Positions 1-5,180 are shown, counted from the stretch's first letter. The stretch is DNA of 7,210 bases from Methanomicrobium sp. (GCA_017553245.1 JAFZMT010000139.1:1-7210), one strand, 5' to 3'. Made by a program: numbers and translations. Notes: generated by a model from the letters alone, not told the origin.

Positions 1-1
1 C

Positions 2-130
2 GGTCTCTTCGGCTATATCGCGGGAGACACTCTCGGTTTTATCTGGGCATTCCTGTATGTCAGATACCTGCTGAATAAGGCGGATACAAACCGCGATTGT
101 GTTAAGGTAGCGGGAGCGCAGGAAGAGTAA
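2..130 (+). CDS. C-terminal tail of an unidentified integral membrane protein (partial)
   Basis: An open frame enters from the left edge and ends at TAA 128-130, giving 42 residues that start GLFGYIAGDTLGFIWAF. Roughly the first 27 residues are hydrophobic and aromatic (one transmembrane helix ending YVRYLL). They are followed by a short charged tail (NKADTNRDCVKVAGAQEE) of the kind that follows the last helix of a polytopic membrane protein. I do not recognise the family from this fragment. The positive residues just after the helix (R, K) would by the positive-inside rule put the tail in the cytoplasm. The next gene on the same strand starts 315 bases later behind its own promoter, so co-transcription is unlikely. 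I am fairly sure it is coding because the frame runs straight into the edge with membrane-like composition, but its identity is open. Confidence 0.6.
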   Translation, partial: GLFGYIAGDTLGFIWAFLYVRYLLNKADTNRDCVKVAGAQEE

Positions 131-168
131 CCCGCCTTGTCGTAAATGATTGCCGCCTGACCTACTCT

Positions 169-233
169 CAATTAACTCCCGAATGACACCCCATTAACGC
201 CCGATTAATACCAAATAAATGCCAAATGAATGC
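169..233. repeat. degenerate 11-bp tandem array, about six units
   Basis: Six consecutive units can be read: CAATTAACTCC (169-179), CGAATGACACC (180-190), CCATTAACGC (191-200, one base short), CCGATTAATAC (201-211), CAAATAAATGC (212-222) and CAAATGAATGC (223-233). A weaker seventh starts CGAATAATCG at 234. The last two full units differ at one base. The array fills the middle of the 315-base spacer between the membrane protein tail and rdgB; the rest of that spacer (234-380) is AT-rich with no gene that I can support. The period is close to one DNA turn, but no function is shown. Confidence 0.65.
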
Positions 234-380
234 CGAATAATCGTGTCATAAATATTCTTTTTTGCCCCAAATATCAGAACATATCGGACAATCGGAATAT
301 CTCTTTTCGCATGTTTATCTCATGGTATCAATCCTCTGTAATGTTTTATCACATCTTGCCTGCGATTTCGCATGTGACGG

Positions 381-396
381 AGTATAAATCTATATC
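381..396 (+). promoter_or_regulatory. TATA-box region for rdgB
   Basis: The AT-rich stretch AGTATAAATCTATATC lies 50-65 bases before the rdgB ATG. An archaeal start site about 25 bases downstream would fall near 412-418 and leave a leader of about 30 bases that includes the Shine-Dalgarno sequence AGGAGG at 433-438. The exact box cannot be fixed by eye because two TATA-like cores overlap. Confidence 0.4.
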
Positions 397-432
397 CTAT
401 AACTGCATACCAGAAAATATCCGAAACAGGGC

Positions 433-438
433 AGGAGG
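433..438 (+). promoter_or_regulatory. Shine-Dalgarno sequence that fixes the rdgB start
   Basis: AGGAGG sits seven bases before the ATG at 446. It is the only strong ribosome-binding site I see in the window and rules out the longer upstream reading frame. Most other protein genes here appear leaderless or weakly led. Confidence 0.85.
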
Positions 439-445
439 ACCATTC

Positions 446-997
446 ATGAAAGAGATCACAGTAGTGACCGGAAACGAGGATAAGGCAAAAGAAGTCGCGG
501 CATTCTTCGAGGGGATATGTGCCGTGGAACACGTCAATCTTGATCTTACCGAGATTCAGGATGACGATATCGGAAAAATTGCGCATTTCAAGGCGCACGA
601 GGCGTATGAACTGTTGAAAAAGCCGCTCATTGTCGATGACACGGGATTTTTCATCAACGCATTCAAGGGTTTTCCGGGTGCATACGCGTCGTATGTGCTG
701 GACACCATCGGCATCTCGGGAATACTTTCGCTTCTTGCGGGGCTGCCGGACAGAAGCGGCACCTTCGTGACGGCGATTGCCTATGCCGATTCCGAAGGGA
801 TACAGGTATTCGAGGGCGAAGTCAAAGGAAAGATTACAAAGATACCGCGCGGCGACAACGGCTTCGGATACGATCCGATATTCGAGTATGAGGGCAGGAC
901 TTTTGCGGAGATACCTCTGAAAGAGAAGTCCATGATCTCGCACAGGGCGCGTGCGCTCGCCGAGTTCAAGAAGTGGTTTATCGAAAACCGCGCATAA
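446..997 (+). CDS. rdgB: XTP/dITP diphosphatase (RdgB/HAM1 family)
   Basis: This 183-residue enzyme hydrolyses non-canonical purine triphosphates (XTP, dITP, ITP) to the monophosphate and pyrophosphate in the cytoplasm, keeping deaminated purines out of nucleic acids. Family signatures occur in order: TGNEDKAKE near the N-terminus (residues 8-16, substrate loop with K13), VDDTGFFINAFKGFPG (63-78, with the metal-binding and catalytic acidic pair D64/D65), NGFGYDPIF (138-146) and SHRARAL (165-171, base recognition). The length is normal for archaeal members (about 180-190). The frame stays open upstream to 230, but those 72 codons are low-complexity spacer translation and fit no RdgB. The ATG at 446 begins the family's normal N-terminus and has a perfect AGGAGG at 433-438, seven bases before it. 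It seems to be a single-gene unit; a pyrimidine-rich stretch at 1003-1015 may end it. Confidence 0.96.
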   Translation: MKEITVVTGNEDKAKEVAAFFEGICAVEHVNLDLTEIQDDDIGKIAHFKAHEAYELLKKPLIVDDTGFFINAFKGFPGAYASYVLDTIGISGILSLLAGLPDRSGTFVTAIAYADSEGIQVFEGEVKGKITKIPRGDNGFGYDPIFEYEGRTFAEIPLKEKSMISHRARALAEFKKWFIENRA

Positions 998-1060
998 TCC
1001 TGTCTTATTTTCTTTAGGTCGCCGAAATTTAACGGAATTATCCGGGCGCAGGCTCCGTCA

Positions 1061-1090
1061 GACACCTGCCGGCACCTGCCGACACCGGTT
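1061..1090. repeat. 10-bp tandem repeat, three units
   Basis: GACACCTGCC (1061-1070), GGCACCTGCC (1071-1080) and GACACCGGTT (1081-1090) follow one another without gaps. The first two differ at one base and the third has diverged in its second half. The array lies in the rdgB-rpl40e spacer. It runs into the inverted repeat CGGTTT/AAACCG (1086-1091 and 1094-1099), which sits just before the rpl40e promoter. Confidence 0.6.
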
Positions 1091-1105
1091 TTGAAACCGC
1101 CGTTC

Positions 1106-1120
1106 CAAAAATATTAATAT
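1106..1120 (+). promoter_or_regulatory. BRE/TATA promoter of rpl40e
   Basis: CCAAAAATATTAATAT has the form of a purine-rich BRE followed by a TATA box. Transcription would start about 25 bases downstream, near 1138-1142, leaving a leader of about 30 bases. This leader contains a modest ribosome-binding candidate (CAGGGG, 1157-1162) before the ATG at 1171. Confidence 0.55.
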
Positions 1121-1170
1121 CGTACACGTCGTTGTATATAGAACTGAAAGTTAACTCAGGGGTATATTAT

Positions 1171-1317
1171 ATGGCAAAATTCCCGGAAGCAGAAGCAAGA
1201 CTCCTTGATGTGCAGGTCTGTATGAAATGCAATGCAAGGAATGCAAAGCGTGCAAAGACATGCCGCAAGTGCGGTTCGGACAATCTCAGACCGAAGAACA
1301 AAGAGAGAAAAGCATAA
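1171..1317 (+). CDS. rpl40e: 50S ribosomal protein L40e
   Basis: This 48-residue basic protein belongs to the large ribosomal subunit. In eukaryotes the homologue is made as a ubiquitin fusion; archaea make it alone, as here. The sequence [17 protein letters not shown] opens the usual archaeal N-terminus. A four-cysteine zinc ribbon follows: CMKC at residues 17-20 and CRKC at 31-34, with a basic stretch between ([10 protein letters not shown]) and a basic tail (RPKNKERKA). The length matches the family (about 46-50). The frame is open back to 1132, but the extra 13 residues are not part of L40e and the ATG at 1171 gives the conserved [11 protein letters not shown] start. It has its own promoter and ends in a hairpin, so it looks monocistronic. 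The identification is firm. Confidence 0.96.
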   Translation: MAKFPEAEARLLDVQVCMKCNARNAKRAKTCRKCGSDNLRPKNKERKA

Positions 1318-1327
1318 ATCTTATTTT

Positions 1328-1360
1328 GGGGTTTTTCGGAAAACCCCCGCAAATATTTTT
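1328..1360 (+). terminator. Hairpin and T-rich 3' end of rpl40e
   Basis: A perfect 8-bp stem, GGGGTTTT (1328-1335) and AAAACCCC (1340-1347), encloses the loop TCGG. It is followed a few bases later by AAATATTTTT (1351-1360). It begins ten bases after the rpl40e stop codon. Archaeal termination normally needs only the oligo-T stretch, so the stem may mainly stabilise the 3' end of this abundant message. Confidence 0.6.
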
Positions 1361-1402
1361 CGGGATTTGATTGGCACGATCCGATCTTTAATCTTAATTT
1401 CT

Positions 1403-1472
1403 GAAATGAAATTTTATCAAATGTAATTTTACGAAATGTAATTTAATGCACTGCAATTTTACGCACTGTAAT
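1403..1472. repeat. 15-bp tandem array, five units, overlapping a gene end
   Basis: Units are GAAATGAAATTTTAT (1403-1417), CAAATGTAATTTTAC (1418-1432), GAAATGTAATTTAAT (1433-1447), GCACTGCAATTTTAC (1448-1462) and the partial GCACTGTAAT (1463-1472). The common core is RTGTAATTTTA. The right end lies inside the minus-strand coding region that stops at 1459. On the minus strand the period of 15 keeps the reading frame and repeats the region around the stop codon: TAA at 1461-1459 and again at 1431-1429, with TGA TAA at the next position. Confidence 0.75.
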
Positions 1473-2199
1473 AGGTGACTTTTTTGCCGCCTTCGGAGTA
1501 TTCGCCCTGATAGGTCTCGATATTTCTCTTGTAGCCGATTCTTTTGTCAACGCCCAGAGCCCGCAGTTTTTCGCGTATTTCCATGACGTCCTTCTCATCC
1601 GACCAGTCTGCCGTGCTGACATAGATTACGACGCGATTGTCCTCGGAGTCCGCCATTGCCTTTGCGGTCGCGACTTTCGCCCAGATTCCTAGATCGCCTG
1701 AGGCTGTGGCATCCCGAATCTTCCTCCAGAGTTCGTCGGCATCGGCGGCGTCGGCAAAGACCAGCCATTTGCCGCCCTTGTCCTCTTCGGAGTCACCTTC
1801 TTCGTCCGTATCCTCTTTACCGTCCTCTTCTCCCGCATCCGCCTTGCCCGAATTATCTGTGACCGTGTCTGCGGCGGGCGCGGGTGCGGTCTTTTCGGGT
1901 GCGTCCTGCACAATCCAGTACATTCTGTGCGTTTTTGAGGGGATTACGCCTTCGCCGGCGCGGAAATTCTCATACAGGGATTCGACGGATTCGAAACTCT
2001 GCATGAGTGCGTCGGAGAGCATTTTGTAATCGCGTTCAAATTCAAGGAAGATGCTCTTAAAGTCGTCATAAAAGTCCTCATTACATTCCACCCGCTCGAA
2101 GAGATAGCGTCCGCGTTCTTTAAGCCCCCGATTCAGAAAAATCTCAAAGATACCGTATGCGGCATCCTCAAGACTCTCCATCTCTGCATCTTCCTCCAT
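1459..2199 (-). CDS. Protein with C-terminal DUF1917/BLES03-like domain and acidic insert
   Basis: The protein is 246 residues long with no signal peptide or membrane helix. Residues 1-85 are mostly helical and charged, and I do not recognise them. From MYWIVQDAPE (93-102) and again from GGKWLVF (142-148) it resembles the family databases call DUF1917, BLES03/C11orf68-like or 'putative phosphothreonine lyase domain'. Shared features are GKWLVF, ADELWRKIRDAT, a short G-LG loop, AKVATAK (174-180), a VVIYVSTADWSDEKDV strand-helix and the Y-G-Y end near 223-234. Between these two parts lies an Ala/Pro and Asp/Glu-rich stretch (103-141) that looks inserted. The family match is from memory of its motif pattern; enzymatic activity is unproven. 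The frame is open to 2277, but ATG 2199 lies about 30 bases from a BRE/TATA element, as for other leaderless genes here. ATG 2181, with GGAGGA ahead of it, is an alternative. The gene is divergent from htpX. Confidence 0.8.
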   Translation of the reverse strand: MEEDAEMESLEDAAYGIFEIFLNRGLKERGRYLFERVECNEDFYDDFKSIFLEFERDYKMLSDALMQSFESVESLYENFRAGEGVIPSKTHRMYWIVQDAPEKTAPAPAADTVTDNSGKADAGEEDGKEDTDEEGDSEEDKGGKWLVFADAADADELWRKIRDATASGDLGIWAKVATAKAMADSEDNRVVIYVSTADWSDEKDVMEIREKLRALGVDKRIGYKRNIETYQGEYSEGGKKVTYYSA

Positions 2200-2224
2200 G
2201 TTAATCAGTATCTTATATGAATCT

Positions 2225-2237
2225 CTAAAATATTTCG
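2225..2237 (-). promoter_or_regulatory. BRE/TATA promoter of the DUF1917-like gene
   Basis: Read on the minus strand, CGAAATATTTTAG gives a typical BRE (CGAAA) joined to a TATA core. Its centre is about 30 bases before the ATG at 2199, so transcription should start at or a few bases before that codon. It lies inside the longer alternative reading frame from 2277, which is a further reason to prefer the shorter start. Confidence 0.5.
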
Positions 2238-2275
2238 ATTCGTATCGCCGGTACGGGTTTGGTATGGCATTCAGC

Positions 2276-2319
2276 ATTGGTATAGTATCGATATTGCATC
2301 AGTGTCGCATCGGTATCGC
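2276..2319. repeat. 11-bp tandem array, four units
   Basis: Reading the plus strand, ATTGGTATAGT (2276-2286), ATCGATATTGC (2287-2297), ATCAGTGTCGC (2298-2308) and ATCGGTATCGC (2309-2319) are in exact 11-bp phase with an AT[CT]-start and a GC-end consensus. A poorer 12-bp unit adjoins at 2264-2275. The array lies between the divergent promoters of the DUF1917-like gene and htpX and is unrelated in sequence to the 11-bp array at 169-233. Confidence 0.65.
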
Positions 2320-2376
2320 GGGATTGTTCGCGGGTGCGGGTTTGCGCCTGCGGCACACAAAAATGTCTGCGTAATG

Positions 2377-2386
2377 ATATATTTAA
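2377..2386 (+). promoter_or_regulatory. TATA box of htpX
   Basis: ATATATTTAA is centred about 30 bases before the htpX ATG at 2412, and no ribosome-binding sequence lies between them. This predicts a leaderless or nearly leaderless message. Confidence 0.55.
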
Positions 2387-2411
2387 ACAATGGTATCCAA
2401 ATAATACCAAT

Positions 2412-3314
2412 ATGGTTAATGTAAGCACTGCTAATCAATGGAAGAGAGACTGGGGTCTTACAGGTCGCGTTTTTCTTACATGGATACTGATTACCTTAGT
2501 TTATATCTTCTTCATAGGCGTAATCAATCTCCTCTTCCCGGGTCACTTCATCTTACTGATAGGTCTCGCGTTCGTGATGGCATTCGCGCAGTATTTCTTC
2601 TCGGACAAGCTCGTCCTCATGTCGACACATGCAAGGATTATCGAGGATGACGAGTATCCCGAGTTTCACAGGATGATTCAGAAGCTCTGCAACGAGGCAA
2701 ATCTTCCCATGCCGCGGATTGCCATCATGCCTTCGCCGGTTCCGAACGCGTTTGCGACAGGAAGAAGCCCGAGTCATGCGGTTGTTGCCGCTACCGACTC
2801 GATAATGAGGCTTCTCAGCGAGGAGGAACTCGAAGCGGTCATGGCGCATGAACTTTCGCATGTCAAGAACCGCGATATCCTGACAATGACGATTGCGAGT
2901 TTTATTGCAATGATAGCGTCGACTATTATCCACAATGCGTTCTTAATGAACATTCTCGACGGACGCAACAATAACGGGGCATGGATTGTCATGTTCGTGG
3001 TTGCAATCGTGGTCTGGATTGTTTCGACGCTTCTTATGCTTCTTCTCTCAAGATACCGCGAGTTTGCCGCAGACAGGGGAAGTGCGGTCATCACGCGTAA
3101 TCCGCGTGCGCTTATCTCGGCGCTCAATAAGATCAGCGGCAGAATGGAGAACGTTCCCGAGAAGTACAGGCAGGAAGTCTCCGGCGCAAACGCGTTCTAT
3201 ATCATTCCGGCTCTTACGGGAAAGAGTCTGATGGAGATTTTATCGACGCACCCGTCCCTTGAGAGACGTGTTGCGGCTCTTGAGCAGATCGAGTCCGAGA
3301 TGCGCGGATACTGA
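2412..3314 (+). CDS. htpX: HtpX-family membrane zinc metalloprotease
   Basis: A 300-residue M48B peptidase that degrades damaged or misassembled membrane proteins, with its active site on the cytoplasmic face. Hydrophobic segments at about 19-41 and 46-64 form the N-terminal pair. A soluble part then holds the PNAFATG signature (111-117) and the zinc site HELSH (146-150, with catalytic E147) inside EAVMAHELSHVKNRD. Two more hydrophobic segments (about 157-180 and 189-212) precede RYREFAADRGSA (214-225), where E217 is the expected third zinc ligand. The C-terminus has the family's LSTHPSLERRVAALE (277-291). All key residues are present and the length is normal. The open frame extends to 2334, but those residues carry no HtpX similarity and the TATA box lies within them; ATG 2412 is the leaderless start. 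It is a single gene; an oligo-T run at 3342-3347 may end it. Confidence 0.96.
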   Translation: MVNVSTANQWKRDWGLTGRVFLTWILITLVYIFFIGVINLLFPGHFILLIGLAFVMAFAQYFFSDKLVLMSTHARIIEDDEYPEFHRMIQKLCNEANLPMPRIAIMPSPVPNAFATGRSPSHAVVAATDSIMRLLSEEELEAVMAHELSHVKNRDILTMTIASFIAMIASTIIHNAFLMNILDGRNNNGAWIVMFVVAIVVWIVSTLLMLLLSRYREFAADRGSAVITRNPRALISALNKISGRMENVPEKYRQEVSGANAFYIIPALTGKSLMEILSTHPSLERRVAALEQIESEMRGY

Positions 3315-3341
3315 CGCCGGCATCGGACAATTCCCATTATC

Positions 3342-3347
3342 TTTTTT
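3342..3347 (+). terminator. Oligo-T 3' end of htpX
   Basis: Six T residues lie 28 bases after the htpX stop codon, with no stem before them. This fits archaeal oligo-U termination. Nothing else in 3315-3410 suggests a gene. Confidence 0.4.
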
Positions 3348-3415
3348 GAAAATAAAACCCGAAATAATTCATTTCCGAGCCGCTTTTACAGGTATCTTTG
3401 CAATGCCTGTTATTG

Positions 3416-3438
3416 ATAAGAAGAATTAATAAGAAGAA
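3416..3438. repeat. 13-bp-period direct repeat before tRNA-Gly
   Basis: ATAAGAAGAA occurs at 3416-3425 and again at 3429-3438, an exact 10-base match offset by 13 bases. It lies 36 bases before the tRNA, immediately upstream of the likely TATA box. Confidence 0.6.
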
Positions 3439-3446
3439 ACTTCAAT

Positions 3447-3454
3447 CTATAATG
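3447..3454 (+). promoter_or_regulatory. Possible TATA box of tRNA-Gly
   Basis: CTATAATG is centred about 24 bases before the first base of the tRNA, the distance expected if transcription starts at or very near the mature 5' end. A second AT-rich candidate (AATTAATAAG, 3424-3433) would give a leader of about 20 bases. Confidence 0.35.
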
Positions 3455-3473
3455 GCACAAGTCAATTGTGTTT

Positions 3474-3544
3474 GCACCGATGGTCTAGTGGCATGACTTT
3501 GGCCTTCCAAGCCAATAGCCCGGGTTCAATTCCCGGTCGGTGCA
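3474..3544 (+). tRNA. tRNA-Gly, anticodon TCC
   Basis: The 71-base cloverleaf closes completely. The acceptor stem GCACCGA (3474-3480) pairs with TCGGTGC (3537-3543), with discriminator A at 3544. The D arm GTC/GAC has the conserved GG at 3490-3491. The anticodon stem TTGGC (3499-3503) pairs with GCCAA (3511-3515) around the loop CTTCCAA, giving anticodon TCC at 3506-3508, which reads GGA and related glycine codons. The T stem CCGGG (3520-3524) pairs with CCCGG (3532-3536) around TTCAATT. No CCA is encoded and there is no intron. A seven-T run at 3578-3584 is the likely terminator. Confidence 0.97.
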
Positions 3545-3575
3545 CTTCAGTCATTTAAACGGAATACAATATTCT

Positions 3576-3695
3576 GCTTTTTTTGAGAGTTTTTGGTATT
3601 TTTGCTGAGATTTGCGTTTTTTGCTCTTTTTGAAAATTTGTGATTTTAATTTTTTGTGATTTTAACTTTTTTGAGATTTTGAAATTATTGAGATA
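3576..3695. repeat. T-rich degenerate tandem array, 16-19 bp period, about seven units
   Basis: The spacer between tRNA-Gly and the convergent MFS gene is made of variants of T5-7 followed by G[AT]GATTT. The clearest units are TGAAAATTTGTGATTT (3631-3646), TAATTTTTTGTGATTT (3647-3662), TAACTTTTTTGAGATTT (3663-3679) and TGAAATTATTGAGATA (3680-3695). Looser 17-19-base units extend leftward through 3614-3630, 3595-3613 and 3576-3594. The T-rich strand is the tRNA-Gly strand, so the array supplies many oligo-T terminators on that side. No gene is seen in 3545-3698. Confidence 0.65.
3578..3584 (+). terminator. Oligo-T terminator after tRNA-Gly
   Basis: Seven consecutive T residues lie 34 bases after the tRNA discriminator base, the longest T run near it. 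Several further T5-T6 runs follow within the T-rich array. Confidence 0.5.
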
Positions 3696-3698
3696 CGT

Positions 3699-5069
3699 TC
3701 AGACCCGTTTTCGCGATTTGTATGCCGCAAGCGATGCGCAGGTTCCTATTATTCCTAAGAACAGGAAAAGGGTAAATCCGAGATTTATCGAGGATACAAG
3801 TGCGCCGCGGTCGGCATCGGCAAGGACGGCGGAGCCGACTCCTATGGAGAATACGAGGGATGCGAGCGCCATCGAGATCATCATGCCCGAGACCCGCATT
3901 GTGCTTAAAACGCCGGATGCTACTCCCGATGAGGTGTCGTCGACGCTGTCCATGACCGTGTGAGTGTTGGGCGCCGAAAAACAGCCGTAGCCTATTCCAG
4001 TGAAGCAGAGCGCAATCATCGGCATCCATATCGGCGTATCCGCGGTTATGAAGATGAAGGTTGAGAGACTTACCGTAATAAGCCCCATTCCGAAGGCTGC
4101 CAGCATTCCGGAGTCGTATCTGTCCGAGAGTTTTCCCACATATACCGAGAATATCATCTGAAACAGCGGTTGAGATATAAGGAGCATGCCCGAGATCATG
4201 GGGTCGAATCCGCGGACGGTCTGAAGGTAGATGCTGAAGAAGAATCCTATGGCAAAGGTTGAGCTGTAGTTTATCAGCGCCGCAAGGTTGGCGTAGGTGA
4301 ACCGCTTATTGCCTTTGAAGAGCCTGATTTGAAAGACGGGGTTATCGTGTCTGAGTTCGTAGACGTAGAATACCGCAAAGAGTATTGCGGCGGCGATGAA
4401 GAGCGGGATGCTTGCCCGCGATTCCGTGCTTACGGCAAGCATTGCGGCAAGTATCATCGCCGCATAGATTATTGCGCCGCAGGTGTCGTATTTCTCCGTG
4501 CCCTTCTCTTCCCTTATGCCTTTTGCGACATGCAGGGTGTTAATCAGGGCAATTGTCGCGATGATTATGGTAAATAAGAAAATACTTCTCCAGCCGAAAC
4601 ATTCCGTAAGGGTTCCGCCCAAGAAAGGTCCGAGCGTGGTTCCGAGGTATACACAGGCGACGTTGATGCCGAGGGCGTATCCGCGGTGTTCCCTTTGGAT
4701 ATGGACGGCGATAATGGCAATCGAGGTTGCATAGATCATTGCTCCCGCTATTCCCTGAATTATGCGTCCGAGGATTAGTATCTGAATCGACGGTGCGAGC
4801 ATGCAGATGAATGCGCTTAAGGCAAAGAACAGACTGCCGCATTCGAATATCCTCCATCGTCCGCGCATATCGGCATAACGCCCGATAGGGACTATGAAGA
4901 GTGCCGATGTCAGAAGATAAGCCGATACTATCCACGAGAGCAGGACGACACTTCCGGAAAATTCCGCGCCGATTTCGGGAATTGCAAGATTGATGGATGA
5001 GCCCATGAAAGGCGTAAGAAAAGCGGTTATCGTTGTCGCCGAGAGTATCAGCTTATCTTCGTGTCTCAT
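3699..5069 (-). CDS. MFS transporter, DHA2 (14-TMS) drug/solute exporter type
   Basis: A 456-residue polytopic membrane protein, probably a proton-coupled exporter; the substrate is unknown. MFS signatures are clear: TM1 PFMGSSINLAIPEI (20-33), W46 and YLL (51-53), motif A GRYADMRGRWR (63-73) between TM2 and TM3, motif B-like LGRIIQGIAGAM (100-111) with R102, and motif C LGTTLGPFLGG (142-152), typical of antiporters. A cytoplasmic linker with EKYD-CG (192-198) and a second GKLSDRY (312-318) follow, then the PNTHTVMDSV-SGVASGVLSTMR region (367-392). This pattern matches 14-helix DHA2 transporters common in methanogens. The usual acidic residue of TM1 (LDxTIVNVALP in QacA/EmrB) is absent. The frame opens at TTG 5123, but ATG 5069 lies about 28 bases from a TATA box and fits a leaderless start. 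There are no partner genes beside it. Confidence 0.92.
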   Translation of the reverse strand: MRHEDKLILSATTITAFLTPFMGSSINLAIPEIGAEFSGSVVLLSWIVSAYLLTSALFIVPIGRYADMRGRWRIFECGSLFFALSAFICMLAPSIQILILGRIIQGIAGAMIYATSIAIIAVHIQREHRGYALGINVACVYLGTTLGPFLGGTLTECFGWRSIFLFTIIIATIALINTLHVAKGIREEKGTEKYDTCGAIIYAAMILAAMLAVSTESRASIPLFIAAAILFAVFYVYELRHDNPVFQIRLFKGNKRFTYANLAALINYSSTFAIGFFFSIYLQTVRGFDPMISGMLLISQPLFQMIFSVYVGKLSDRYDSGMLAAFGMGLITVSLSTFIFITADTPIWMPMIALCFTGIGYGCFSAPNTHTVMDSVDDTSSGVASGVLSTMRVSGMMISMALASLVFSIGVGSAVLADADRGALVSSINLGFTLFLFLGIIGTCASLAAYKSRKRV

Positions 5070-5092
5070 TATTGACTGAAGTATCTTTGAGA

Positions 5093-5103
5093 GATAAATA
5101 TTC
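5093..5103 (-). promoter_or_regulatory. TATA promoter of the MFS gene
   Basis: On the minus strand GAATATTTATC, with core TATTTATC centred near 5096, lies about 28 bases before ATG 5069, with no ribosome-binding sequence between. It supports a leaderless message and argues against the upstream TTG start at 5123. Confidence 0.5.
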
Positions 5104-5180
5104 AATGTTGCGGGCAGAATCAATCAAAAAATCTAATATGAGATAGCGGCAATGAATATTGTTGTTCTCGGTTACGCGGA

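Noticed and set aside
169..233. CRISPR array
   Set aside because: Units are only 10-11 bp, contiguous and divergent, with no unique spacers and no cas genes. The same applies to the other arrays in the window.
230..445. 72-codon N-terminal extension of rdgB
   Set aside because: The translated stretch has no RdgB similarity and contains the promoter region; AGGAGG before ATG 446 and the family's normal N-terminus decide the start.
131..445. Riboswitch or structured RNA in the rdgB leader
   Set aside because: The predicted leader is only about 30 bases and the rest is degenerate repeat; I see no conserved riboswitch core.
320..943. 207-residue minus-strand reading frame over rdgB
   Set aside because: It is antisense to a gene with clear family motifs, rich in Arg/Cys/His as expected for a shadow frame, and resembles nothing I know.
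1637..2029. 130-residue plus-strand frame rich in Ser/Ala
   Set aside because: It is the complement of the acidic DUF1917-like gene; its low-complexity Ser/Pro composition comes from the Asp/Glu codons on the other strand.
3474..3544. tRNA genes as integration sites of a mobile element
   Set aside because: I found no second copy of either tRNA 3' end in the window and no integrase gene; the flanks hold ordinary genes.
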